The notes beneath the pieces are model-generated. The model was not told where the DNA came from and searched no databases. It saw only the letters and a program-made list of their open reading frames with translations. Positions 1 to 8,078 of a DNA stretch of 11,198 bases are shown here, piece by piece (positions within the stretch are counted from its first letter, which is position 1; every line of letters starts with the position of its first letter). The DNA comes from Funneliformis mosseae (Eukaryota > Glomeromycota > Glomeromycetes > Glomerales > Glomeraceae): the NCBI GenBank assembly GCA_910592005.1, contig CAJVPP010003620.1, positions 1 through 11,198 of the forward strand, given 5' to 3'. Both the position numbers and the translations under genes were made by a program.

Positions 1-124
1 TACTTCATTGTTATAGTTATTAAATAAACTGTTAATTTACTGATACTCTTCTAAATCTAAATATCAAATTAAACCTTTTGCTTACTATCCATAAATATTA
101 CTTCACTTATCACTCATAAGCATC

Positions 125-391
125 TTAAAGAACTGACCGTAACATTAGCTTCTTGAGATAAAGAAAGTGAAATATTTTTGTTTTATTTATTTCCATTTCA
201 TATACTTCTGAGTCTTCAAAGACAAAACCTGCCTCAGGAGTGAAAGAAGTGATCTGTGTAATAACTGTTGTTTGTTGGATAATATCTAAATCTTTAGTTA
301 TTGTAAGAGTAGTATCAAGTGTAGTAGTATCAATTTTTTGTCTTTTTATAGTTTTAGTAATATTATCGTTATTCTTTCTTTTTGTTATCAT
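125..391 (-). CDS. Doubtful hypothetical protein or exon, 88 residues
   Basis: An ATG at 391-389 on the minus strand opens 88 codons ending in a stop at 127-125. I do not recognise the product. Its start is basic and Lys/Arg/Asn-rich (KRKNNDN, then TIKRQK), which could act as a nuclear localisation signal. A Thr/Ile/Asp-rich middle follows, then a more ordinary stretch (FTPEAGFVFEDSEVYEM) and a hydrophobic-basic tail. The stretch is less AT-biased than the desert beside it, the main reason to take it seriously. A GTATAT donor-like site begins at 205 on the minus strand, in phase after the Glu of DSE, so the tail may be intron and the gene may continue past the window edge. A TATATA-like box lies near 475. 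No homology is seen; it may be chance or a fragment. Confidence 0.25.
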   Translation of the reverse strand: MITKRKNNDNITKTIKRQKIDTTTLDTTLTITKDLDIIQQTTVITQITSFTPEAGFVFEDSEVYEMEINKTKIFHFLYLKKLMLRSVL

Positions 392-529
392 TGGGGGATA
401 AAACACTAGGTTTTTTGTTGTTATCTAAAGTGTTTAGAACAGTTTTATTATAAAGTTCAGTTTTTTTTCTATATATGCTCTATTTTCTAGTTGTTGGAGA
501 CATTTAATCAAAAAGATCAGCATTTTTTT

Positions 530-3100
530 ATAACTATTAGATAATAAATTATTTTAAAAATTAAAAAATTAAAAAATTGATATATATTAATAATTATTAA
601 TTTTAAAAATTTAAAAATACTATTATTAGATACATATTAATATAACAAATCTAATAAACTTTATTTTATCTTTTATTATTACTAGATATTAAAATATTAT
701 AAATTTTTAAATGTTTTATAATTAATTTATATTTACACTTTAAAGGATAAATGTTTATCAAAAAATAAATAATAAATAGTAATAATAATTTTATTAAATT
801 TTTTTTCTATTTAAAATATAAAATTTGTATTTAGAATTATTTTTTATTTTAAAAATCCTATACAATAATCTATACATATAATTTTAATAAAAAGATAATC
901 ACTAAATTTATTAAAATATAACTGTTTATAGTTATTATATTACAAATTATCAATTTTATAAATATACTGTAAGTAAATATTTAAATTATTTGATTATATT
1001 TATGTGAAATAAATATTTTACTTTATTATATATTTCTTTTTGTATAAAATTTCTACTTATATTTATATAATAAGTATTTTTATTAACTGTAATATTGATT
1101 TAAAATAAATAAATTTTGATAAATTAGATAAAAATCAATTACATTTTATATATTATTATATGTATCTTAAAAAATCTACTATTTTAAAATATATTTATAA
1201 TATATTGTTAATGATACTCTTTTATTAAATAAATTAATTATGATTTGAAATCAAAAGGATAATAACTATGACTTAAATCTAATCAATTGATACAATATTA
1301 ATTAAAGAACTTATTAATTAATAAGAATAAAAGTTATATATTTAATATTTGTAAAATATTATTATTGTTTATTATTGTTATTAAATTGAATGTTGAAATC
1401 TGTTCTTTTTCAAAGGCATTTTATATTCTTTATATAAGAAAATATAATTAAAGAAAATCACTGATAATAATTATATTTAAAGTATTATTAATAACAATAA
1501 TAATATTAATAATGCTAATATATATACTAATAGTATTAAATATACTAAATATAAAATGAAATGAATAATAATAATAATAATAGAAATAATAATAATAATA
1601 ACTATGTTAGATCAACAGTTTTGTCAGCTTTATTTAATCTATCAGAATTGTCTAATCTGTCAGTTTCTACTAATTTTAATATATAATAATGTAATAAATT
1701 ATCTGAAGGTAATTTATCAATATATATTTATTAATTTATTTGATTAAAACTTATTTATTTCAAAGAATGTATAGTTTTGAATGCTATAATTATTATAAAC
1801 CAGTTTAATAATTAGAAATATTTATAAGATAAAGATAGGTTTATTAGATTTTATTAATAATTCTTATTTTTGAACTATTATTTTCTATAATTTCAAATGT
1901 TTTGAACTACTCTTTTTATTAAGATTTTTATTATTCTATTTATAATAAATTTATAATTATAAATTCATTTTATTTATAATTAACAACATATTATTAAATA
2001 AAATAATTATCTAACTATTATATTAATTATATAATAATTTTTTTCCTCAAATTATATTCACTCTATAATTTCTATACTATTAGTATTATTAGTAAAATGA
2101 TTATTAAAAATGATCTTTAAACTACAATATTTTTAATTATATTATTATATAATTATTTTAATAATAATATATAACTAGAAAATAGTGATTATTGTAAGTT
2201 TTAAGTGAATTATTAGATGAAAATCATATAAGAGAAACGCTTACATGACCAAAATTTTCTCAATATATACAAATATATAGTCCTTTGTTTTGCTCAGGAA
2301 CAATTATTAAAAACTAATGACGTAATAAATCTAATATAAAATAATTATTAGAATATTTATCAATTTTATCAGTAAATAATAATTCTGATAAAAATCTGAT
2401 AAATTTAAGAGAATAGTATAAGAAACTTTTTATAATTTTTTAAAAATACTTTTATATTCTATCTTAATATTAAATAATATTGTTGATTTAATAATACATA
2501 ATAAAATATTTTGATTCTTTTCTCAAATTTCAGTTATAATTTCAAATTAATATAAAGTTTTAATATTTTATCTTATATATAAAGCAAATAATTTAAATTA
2601 CCTATATTATTTTTGTTTAATCTTAAAAAATAAACTTAATAGCATCAATTTACAAATAAAATTGAATTATATACTCATAAAAATATTTTTTTTTGATGTA
2701 ATACTACTATTAATTTTATTAGTTTATAAATTAAAATTATAAATTAAAAATAAAAAAATATTTTAAATATTAGCTATCCTTATAATTATCTTTCAAACCT
2801 ATTTAAATCAACCTATTATTATTTTTTTTTCTCTAAAATTCAAAAATTTTATTATCATATTTATTTATCAGATAAATTCACAGTTTTTAAAAATAAGTCT
2901 AATTAGAAGTAAGACTATGATCTAAAAACTTACTTGTATTATATATGTATTTGTTTTTTTATGATTTCCAATAATCATTCTTTTTTCAATCAATAAGTAA
3001 TATTGGTATTTTCAAACTTAGTCATAAATTTTTTCAAAGAAAAATAAACATATTTTGACTGTTATAAATATAACCAAATTTTTGCTTATTATTTGGTAAA
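530..3100. other. AT desert without recognisable genes
   Basis: This stretch is almost entirely A and T, with runs such as repeated TTTAAAA, TAATAAT and TTATTA, and stops are frequent in all frames. No ORF of gene-like length or composition is visible, and no RNA gene is recognised. Slightly richer patches at about 1600-1670, 2215-2330 and 2985-3090 may be remnants of older sequence, but none can be assigned. A 13-base inverted repeat, TGATTTGAAATCA, sits at 1241-1253. Confidence 0.8.
1564..1601. repeat. (AAT)n microsatellite, interrupted
   Basis: Six perfect AAT units (1564-1581) are followed by an interruption (AGA) and five more AAT units (1585-1599). It is a simple sequence repeat in non-coding DNA, likely to vary in length between isolates. 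Confidence 0.9.
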
Positions 3101-3109
3101 TCATAAAAA

Positions 3110-3500
3110 CCATGTAAGATCTGATGATATTGTAAAAACCATTATTAAAATCAAAAGAAACAGCAAAGATCTTGTCAAAGAGATCTAAGAAATTGGGGAG
3201 AAGTGAAGAGAGTTGAAATTTCTATTTTTCAGAACTAATTCTCTAGCAAGATCTTTGGTTGCTATAATGATATCATTTATTCTTATAGAGAAGGTTTGAC
3301 AAGTCCAAATATGAGAGGTGTTTCTTGTTTAACATTACATCCTATGCAAAATCATCCAGCATAAAGATCAGGAGGAGGTAGAGGATCCCATAATGTTTGA
3401 GATATCATAAAGTTACAACCGACTGGAGAATGAAATGCTTATCATGACGCCAGTATATTTTGAGAAAATGGTATTGGGTTTAGAAAAAACTCTATTTTTT
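3110..3500 (+). pseudogene. Decayed coding-like island, identity unknown
   Basis: This region is clearly richer in G and C than the desert on either side. Plus-strand frames contain protein-like segments broken by stops. One frame from 3112 reads HVRSDDIVKTIIKIKRNS and onward before TAA and TGA stops. Another, from about 3200, contains GLTSPNMRGVSCLTLHP, then RSGGGRGSHNV, then IIKLQPTGE, interrupted by one TAA and three TGA codons. Three of the four stops after the HPM stretch are TGA. That pattern fits CGA or TGG decaying to TGA by C-to-T change on either strand. It would also fit a source that reads TGA as Trp, such as mitochondria or a Mollicutes-like endobacterium. I cannot name a family. 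It could also be non-coding repeat DNA that merely translates well. Confidence 0.35.
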
Positions 3501-3589
3501 TTTTCGTATTTTTAAGAATAAATATTTACTTAACATACTATGCACAATGTTTTAAATAATGAATGAGAAAGTTTATTAGAAAAATTAAA

Positions 3590-3765
3590 TCAAGTAACCG
3601 TGATGAGTAATGATATCAGGGCTTCCGTGAAATAACTATTAAGAATTCAACATTGAAATTCAAAGTTGCAAGAAACCCCGTGATATCATCGCAGCATTTT
3701 CATGTGCTGATAAGCAATAAAACCACCGGGATAGGCTAATTCCAATAGTCAAATTTGTATTTCTT
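3590..3765 (-). pseudogene. Second decayed or repeat-derived patch, identity unknown
   Basis: This is another island of mixed composition, separated from the first by a T-rich stretch. On the minus strand one frame reads ELAYPGGFIAYQHMKML, TGA, YHGVSCNFEFQC, TGA, ILNSYFTEALISLLITVT before TGA. A different minus frame is also fairly open (DDITGFLATLNFNVEF). Because more than one frame looks plausible, reading frame cannot be decided. No family is recognised. It may be part of the same relic as 3110-3500 or a fragment of a dispersed repeat. Confidence 0.3.
3609..3690. repeat. Imperfect inverted repeat bounded by TGATATCA
   Basis: TGATATCA occurs at 3611-3618 and 3681-3688. Moving inward, the left arm reads GGGCTTCCGTG and the reverse complement of the right arm reads CGGGGTTTCTTG, a partial match. 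The centre contains GAATTCAA close to TTGAAATTC, which can also pair. Together they could form an imperfect hairpin of about 80 bases, as in a small inverted-repeat element. The arms are far from perfect, and TGATATCA is itself palindromic, so chance is a serious alternative. Confidence 0.3.
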
Positions 3766-3908
3766 CTAACTTTTTATAATATAGTCTTTGGAATTTATAA
3801 ATGTAAACATCTTTTTTTAAAAAATATTTTTAATAATATTTATAATATTTATTTAAATATTTACAAAAATTTATTTTAATTTATTTGAAGTTATCACTCT
3901 CAACTGCA

Positions 3909-3916
3909 TATATAAA
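3909..3916 (+). promoter_or_regulatory. TATA-like box, candidate core promoter
   Basis: TATATAAA lies 323 bases before the YTH gene start codon, where sequence composition rises out of the AT desert. If it is used, the transcript leader would be long and would include all the upstream ORFs listed separately. TATA-like strings are common in such AT-rich DNA, so this is weak. Confidence 0.25.
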
Positions 3917-3984
3917 CTATTTTAGTGACTGGCCTTAAAGAGTTTAAATCAATTTCCCAATCGGAAAAACATAGTCTTTAAAAT

Positions 3985-4210
3985 ATGTATTCACAGTTTT
4001 CAGTATTGAAAGAATTTTTAAAAAAAATTGCAACTCCAACAACAATTGTCCTGTGCATTGTGTGACAATGTAATGATGACGAATTAATGTGTTAAATTTC
4101 ATTTTGATTGGCTATTGCCAGTTTATCCTTCCGCAGATTCTCCATATTACAATAATACATACACTTTACTATCAGTTGAAACGTCAATGATAGGACCATA
4201 CGATAACTAG
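3985..4210 (+). promoter_or_regulatory. Cluster of five short upstream ORFs before the YTH gene
   Basis: Upstream ATG-initiated frames lie at 3985-4065 (26 codons plus stop), 4068-4073 (ATG followed at once by TAA), 4073-4087 (four codons plus stop), 4087-4095 (two codons plus stop) and 4187-4210 (seven codons plus stop). The second to fourth are chained: each stop overlaps the next start as TAATG. The last ends 28 bases before the main ATG. If transcribed, such frames would be expected to lower or condition translation of the reader. Transcript start is unknown. If the inverted CCAAT box at 4107 marks the promoter, only the last would be in the mRNA. Confidence 0.4.
4107..4111 (-). promoter_or_regulatory. 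Inverted CCAAT box
   Basis: ATTGG in the context GATTGGCT is an inverted CCAAT box, the type bound by the heterotrimeric NF-Y/HAP complex in fungi. It lies 128 bases before the start codon, a reasonable distance if transcription starts around 4170-4230. The match is good, but no transcript evidence is available. Confidence 0.35.
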
Positions 4211-4238
4211 TATATACTTGGTACCAAGTTGCTTAGTT

Positions 4239-7200
4239 ATGATGGCTAACGAACAACAATCACCCACCAATTCAAATTCGCCTGGGTTGCAGGGAGTGCC
4301 AGACATGGAACAAGCAGTCAATCTAACCTTGAACGATGTGCGTCAGCCTTCACAACAAACTGATGTAAATGGTAGTCAAACTTATCAAACATCTAGCAAA
4401 GATTGGGAACCAATAAAAGTTTCAAGAAATGGAGCTAATATATCAAATCCGAGTGGAAGCAACGTACATAGTCTTGGTAATGAAACCTTGGTCACTGGGC
4501 ATCATCATGGAATTCTGATTTCTAATATAAAAACTGATTCGAATGTGCTGACTAGTTATCAAAATGCTTCAAATTTTGGACAATTTTCACCAGTGAAAAG
4601 ACCACCTGGCTTTAACAGTATGATTAATGGAATATCGGGAAATACGAGTGGTGGAGAATTTAACAACAGAGCTTCTTTTGGTCATAATTCAGATACTTCT
4701 CCCATGCCAGTCGGTTCAGGGTTTGGTCGTAGTAATAGTATTTCAGTAATACCTCAAAGTGCAAATAGTGGTGAGGATGGCTTATCGTACCAACAGACTC
4801 AACAAAACCCATATACTTCCTACGGTAATTCATTTCTTGCAACATCACCTCCCCCGCGAGCTGGTAAAAACAATTCTGGTTTTGGAGGTATGAGTAGCGA
4901 TTCAATAAAATCATTTGGTAGCGAAAAAAACGTGGATCAATTTATTTAATTAAACTAATATAAACATTCATTTTTTTTCGCATAGGAAATTATGAAAATT
5001 CTTATTTTGAATCCACTCTTATTAAAAATCCTTTATCCGCGTTATCCGAAGAGAATGATCATGATTGGGATAGAGTGATCCGGACTCCTGGACTCGAAGA
5101 TTCGCCAAAGGTTTGTTTAAAGTGATAAATAAAAATTATTTTATCATGAACAATTTTATGGATGATTTAATATTATTTTTTAAAAAAAATATATGTATAT
5201 ATATAATTTCACGGGAATATTTTTAGATATGAATAACGCTTAATTTCGTTTGTTTTTATCAAAGGAATCCATTGTTTATAAGCCTTTGCGATCTGCAACA
5301 TTACCATCACAAAGCGAGCTCAATAACAATATTTACCCTTCTAATGTCGCGACTGTTGCGACTTCACCTTGGGTATCAACATCTAGCTTTACACCTCAAA
5401 ATTTAACTAATCTTTCATCACATGCATTGAACAATAATGGTGGATATTTTCCACCACAAATACAGCAAAATAATGATCAGTATACAAGTTACAATGGTGG
5501 GTTGTTTGGGTCGAATATCAGAAGATCATCAATTGCAAACAATACTCAAAGCAATGGCCTTATTCAAGATGATAACAGTCATGCTAAATTTGAGCATGGT
5601 TTGGGAGGACCTTTAGACTATTATGAACCAACCATATCTTCAAATGTTGCATCACCGTCTTCCCCAACTGGTTTTTATCCTCAATCACAAATGCATTATT
5701 CTTTTAGATCGTTTGGAAATGCTTTACAACAACAACAACAACATCTTCAACAACAACAGTCTCAGTCACAACAGTCACAACAAGCTCAACAATCACAACA
5801 TCAACAACTTCATATGCAAATACAGCAACAGTATCAGCAACAACTTATTCAGCAACAACTCCAACTTCAACAGCAAAAGCAGCAACAACTTAAACAAAAG
5901 CAAAAACCAACACAAGCAGATCTATCCGCAACTTTCCGTCTCCCGTCTTGGAGCACATCTGTAGCTTCAGAGAACTCTCAACGTCGACGTTTAGATGGAA
6001 ATGGGGATATTGTATCTGATGATGTTGTTACCGGAAGTATGGCATTGTATGATCCAAGTAATGATGATATTATACTTCCACAACGTGATACGGGGAAATA
6101 TAAGGAGAATAAGGACTTTGGGTTAAAATTAGACATTCGTAGTATTCAAACACCAAATATATCTGCCCCTCCTGGGTTAGAGGGTATTCGTAGCCCGACA
6201 TCACCAAGACCTGGGAGTATACTTACTTCCCCAACGCTTAATGCGGATCATATTGAACATTATTATAGCCCAACATTGGCTGGACTTACTTCACCTACCT
6301 TAGCAAGCATTAACGCTTCAAATCAAAACATTTTGTTAGGTGGTGTTCGGGAAGATTTGTCAGGAAATACTACTAGCAATCATTCAATTGCTGATTTAAC
6401 AAATTCATTGAACAATATGAGTATGGGCGGTGCGAATGGTAATGTAGTTTCTGATTTAGGTAATGTGACGTCACCAGATCTTTCAGCAGTTCAAGTACCA
6501 GGATCTGCGGTAGCACCTAAACAACAGGCCAAATTATCTTGGGCTGCTATTGCAAAAACTGCTCCTAAGCCTCCTCCAGTGAATACTTCACCGGAGGTAC
6601 TTGGTACGGCAGTTGGAGCTTATAGTGCTGCAATTTCAACTTCTGCGGTATCACCGACTTCAACATATGCAAATAGGCCAATGTCTGCGCCAACTGGTGC
6701 GTGGCCTAGTAAAGCAAATATCGTCGGAACACCTACAGGTAATGGTATGAACAATCTTTTCGTCACATCGAATGCAGGACTTCCAACTCCAACCGGTTTA
6801 GGACCTCTTTCTATTCCGTCCGCACCAGGAGTAGCAAAGAAAGATATGTCTTCATGGGTTTCAGCTAAGGGATATAATCCTAAAGCTTTTAACTTTAAAC
6901 CAAATCATGTAAGATCTTTTTTAGTTTTCATTATTTTTCTTGAGGTATTAATATTTATTTGAAATACTATAAAATTTAGGCAAGATATTTTGTTATTAAG
7001 TCATATACTGAAGATGATGTCCATAAATCTTTAAAGGTTTGAAATCAGTGATATTAATGTGTGTTGATATTTTCGCAAAAATTTTAATAATGGTTATTGT
7101 AACGAAACTAAAATTTATTATTTCGTAATAGTATGACATTTGGGCAAGTACTGAAATTGGAAATCGACGTTTAGATAAAGCCTTCCGCGAAAGTTCTGAT

Positions 7201-7877
7201 AAAGGCCCAATCTATTTATTTTTTAGTGTAAATGCTAGGTAACTTGATTTTTATTCTTATTATGATTTTGATCCGGTTCATAATGTATTTATATCTTAAT
7301 CAATACGTAGTGGACATTTTTGTGGCATGGCACAAATGCTTACCCCTGTTGATTACACTACTAGCAGCAGTGTCTGGGCCCAGGACAAATGGAAAGGTGT
7401 CTTCAAAGTCAAATGGATTTTTGTAAAAGATATTCCCAATGGACAGCTAAGGCATATAAGAGTAGTGTATGTATTTCTTTGGTAATTACATTTTGTTTAT
7501 TTTATAATTTTGATTACTCTAATTCTATATATCGATGTTTTTATAGAAACAACGAGAACAAACCAGTCACAAATAGCCGTGATACACAGGAATTATTTCC
7601 TGAACCTGGGCGTGAGATGTTAAAGATATTTTTTGAGTACCGTAGCAAGACATCAATATTGGATGATTTTGAGTTTTATGACAAACGACAAGTTGAAATG
7701 AGAAAAGACGGGATTGCACCACTGGTTGGACCAACTAGCCCAGGTGTGGTAACTACAAATCCTTATGCTAATTTGCCATCACAAATAACTGGAAACAGTC
7801 CAAACGCCACGAACATTAATTTAAACGGTGGAAGTGGAAATTGTAGCACTGGTAGTCAAAATGATGAATCTGAATAA
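4239..7877 (+). CDS. YTH-domain m6A reader, YTHDF-like, seven coding exons
   Basis: Coding exons are 4239-4917, 4986-5110, 5265-6908, 6980-7036, 7132-7238, 7311-7466 and 7547-7877. They join in frame to 3099 bases, 1032 residues plus TAA. The start is the first ATG after an in-frame TAG at 4191; a second ATG follows at 4242. Residues 1-816 are low-complexity (Ser, Asn, Gly, Gln, Pro) with a Gln-rich tract at 423-482, PPGF at 122-125, PPGL at 570-573 and SWAAIA at 693-698. Residues 817-975 are the YTH domain, starting ARYFVIKSY and containing [11 protein letters not shown]. Cage tryptophans W839, W893 and W898 keep the spacing of human YTHDF1 W411, W465 and W470; Y825, D829 and N869 match Y397, D401 and N441. 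The protein should bind m6A in cytoplasmic mRNA and influence its decay or translation; that role is inferred from the family. The domain is certain, and exon 1's 3' end is the least certain boundary. Confidence 0.92.
4918..4985 (+). other. Intron 1 of the YTH gene, phase 1, donor ambiguous
   Basis: The acceptor is CATAG at 4981-4985 and the next exon reads [10 protein letters not shown]. Exon 2 needs one base from exon 1. The GTAGCG donor at 4918 supplies it and gives a 68-base intron. A stronger-looking GTATGA donor at 4888 is in the same phase and would give a 98-base intron and a protein shorter by ten residues. Both may be used. Read-through meets TAA at 4947-4949. Confidence 0.7.
5111..5264 (+). 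other. Intron 2 of the YTH gene, phase 0, 154 bases
   Basis: The donor GTTTGT follows DSPK, and the acceptor TCAAAG precedes ESIVYKPL, both exactly between codons. This is the longest intron in the gene and contains in-frame stops soon after the donor, so retention would truncate the protein before the Gln-rich region. Confidence 0.85.
5727..5906 (+). repeat. Gln-rich tract in the YTH protein, residues 423-482
   Basis: In the coding frame 38 of 60 residues are Gln, in runs of two to five broken by His, Leu, Ser, Lys and single Met, Ile, Ala and Tyr. CAA dominates with some CAG, so this is not a pure triplet expansion. Regular Leu and Ile spacing in its second half may support a coiled coil. 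Gln-rich disordered arms are typical of YTHDF proteins and favour condensate formation. Another frame here reads as an Asn-rich run and is only a shadow. Confidence 0.9.
6909..6979 (+). other. Intron 3 of the YTH gene, phase 0, 71 bases
   Basis: The donor GTAAGA follows NFKPNH and the acceptor TTTAG precedes ARYFVIK. The intron falls exactly between the disordered arm and the YTH domain. If retained, the frame runs 17 more codons (VRSFLVFII and on) to a TGA at 6960-6962, giving an arm-only protein of about 833 residues. Confidence 0.9.
7037..7131 (+). other. Intron 4 of the YTH gene, phase 0, 95 bases
   Basis: The donor GTTTGA follows HKSLK and the acceptor AATAG precedes YDIWAST. The join restores the YTHDF sequence around the first cage Trp. 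The donor is weaker than those of introns 3 and 6, but homology fixes the boundary. Confidence 0.9.
7239..7310 (+). other. Intron 5 of the YTH gene, phase 2, 72 bases
   Basis: The donor GTAACT follows AATGCTAG and the acceptor CGTAG precedes TGGACATTT. The split codon is AG plus T, Ser871, joining SVNA to GHFCGMAQ as in YTHDF proteins. Confidence 0.9.
7467..7546 (+). other. Intron 6 of the YTH gene, phase 2, 80 bases
   Basis: The donor GTATGT begins at 7467 and the acceptor TTATAG ends at 7546. The split codon is GT plus A, Val923, giving [17 protein letters not shown]. Nearby GTAGTG (7462) and GTGTAT (7465) are out of phase with exon 7. Confidence 0.9.
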
Positions 7878-8056
7878 CTCAGAAAAATCGAATAATTTAA
7901 GATTTGTGAAGGACTATTGTTTTTGTAAACATTTTTTATATATTTATCTTGATCATTTTTGACAAGAATCACGGACGATTTATTAACTTTTACTCTAAAC
8001 ACGCGTTGTATATCCAAATCAAAAACAAAACAAAAAAGACTTTATCATAGTAAATC

Positions 8057-8078
8057 AAAAAAAAGAAAAAAAAAAAAA
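8057..8078 (+). repeat. Interrupted A tract (A8 G A13)
   Basis: A near-pure A run lies 180 bases after the stop codon, preceded by other A-rich pieces from 8018. It could be length-variable simple sequence. No matching target-site duplication was seen to suggest a polyadenylated insertion. Confidence 0.85.

Larger units (their letters stand above)
6980..7703 (+). other. Region encoding the YTH domain (four exons)
   Basis: The domain is spread over exons 4 to 7 and interrupted by introns 4, 5 and 6. Diagnostic strings are [85 protein letters not shown] and [14 protein letters not shown]. These follow human YTHDF proteins almost position by position. Differences include Ala in place of Cys after the first cage Trp (residue 840) and a Pro-Glu-Pro stretch after the DTQE motif. 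The match is closer to the YTHDF type than to YTHDC1. Confidence 0.95.

Noticed and set aside
2215..2330. Possible relic of a kinase-type gene on the minus strand
   Set aside because: A short stretch with spaced Cys and Trp-like codons recalled N-terminal regions of glomeromycete kinases, but the match is too weak and broken to support.
3200..3500. Resemblance to a bacterial sugar-hydrolase-like domain (GEWN-type motif) if TGA is read as Trp
   Set aside because: Only a few residues match and the reading needs a changed code; it could not be separated from chance without a search.
4218..4238. Extension of the YTH start to a TTG at 4218
   Set aside because: A nuclear gene would normally start at ATG; the first in-frame ATG after the TAG at 4191 is at 4239.
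4660..4914. Minus-strand frame of 84 codons opposite exon 1
   Set aside because: The plus strand encodes the conserved YTH gene arm here; the antisense frame has no recognisable feature.
5623..5964. Plus-strand frame with an Asn-rich run
   Set aside because: It is a shadow of the Gln-rich tract read in another frame (CAA becomes AAC).
7232..7426. Plus-strand frame spanning intron 5 and part of exon 6
   Set aside because: It reads exon 6 out of frame. The true frame gives the conserved YTH sequence GHFCGMAQM through DKWKG.
7462..7466. Earlier donors for intron 6 (GTAGTG, GTGTAT)
   Set aside because: Exon 7 needs two bases from exon 6; only the GTATGT donor at 7467 keeps the frame into [15 protein letters not shown].
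7930..7937. TGTAAACA as a PUF-protein binding site in the 3' UTR
   Set aside because: It does not match the usual UGUANAUA consensus, and short T/A-rich strings like this are common here.
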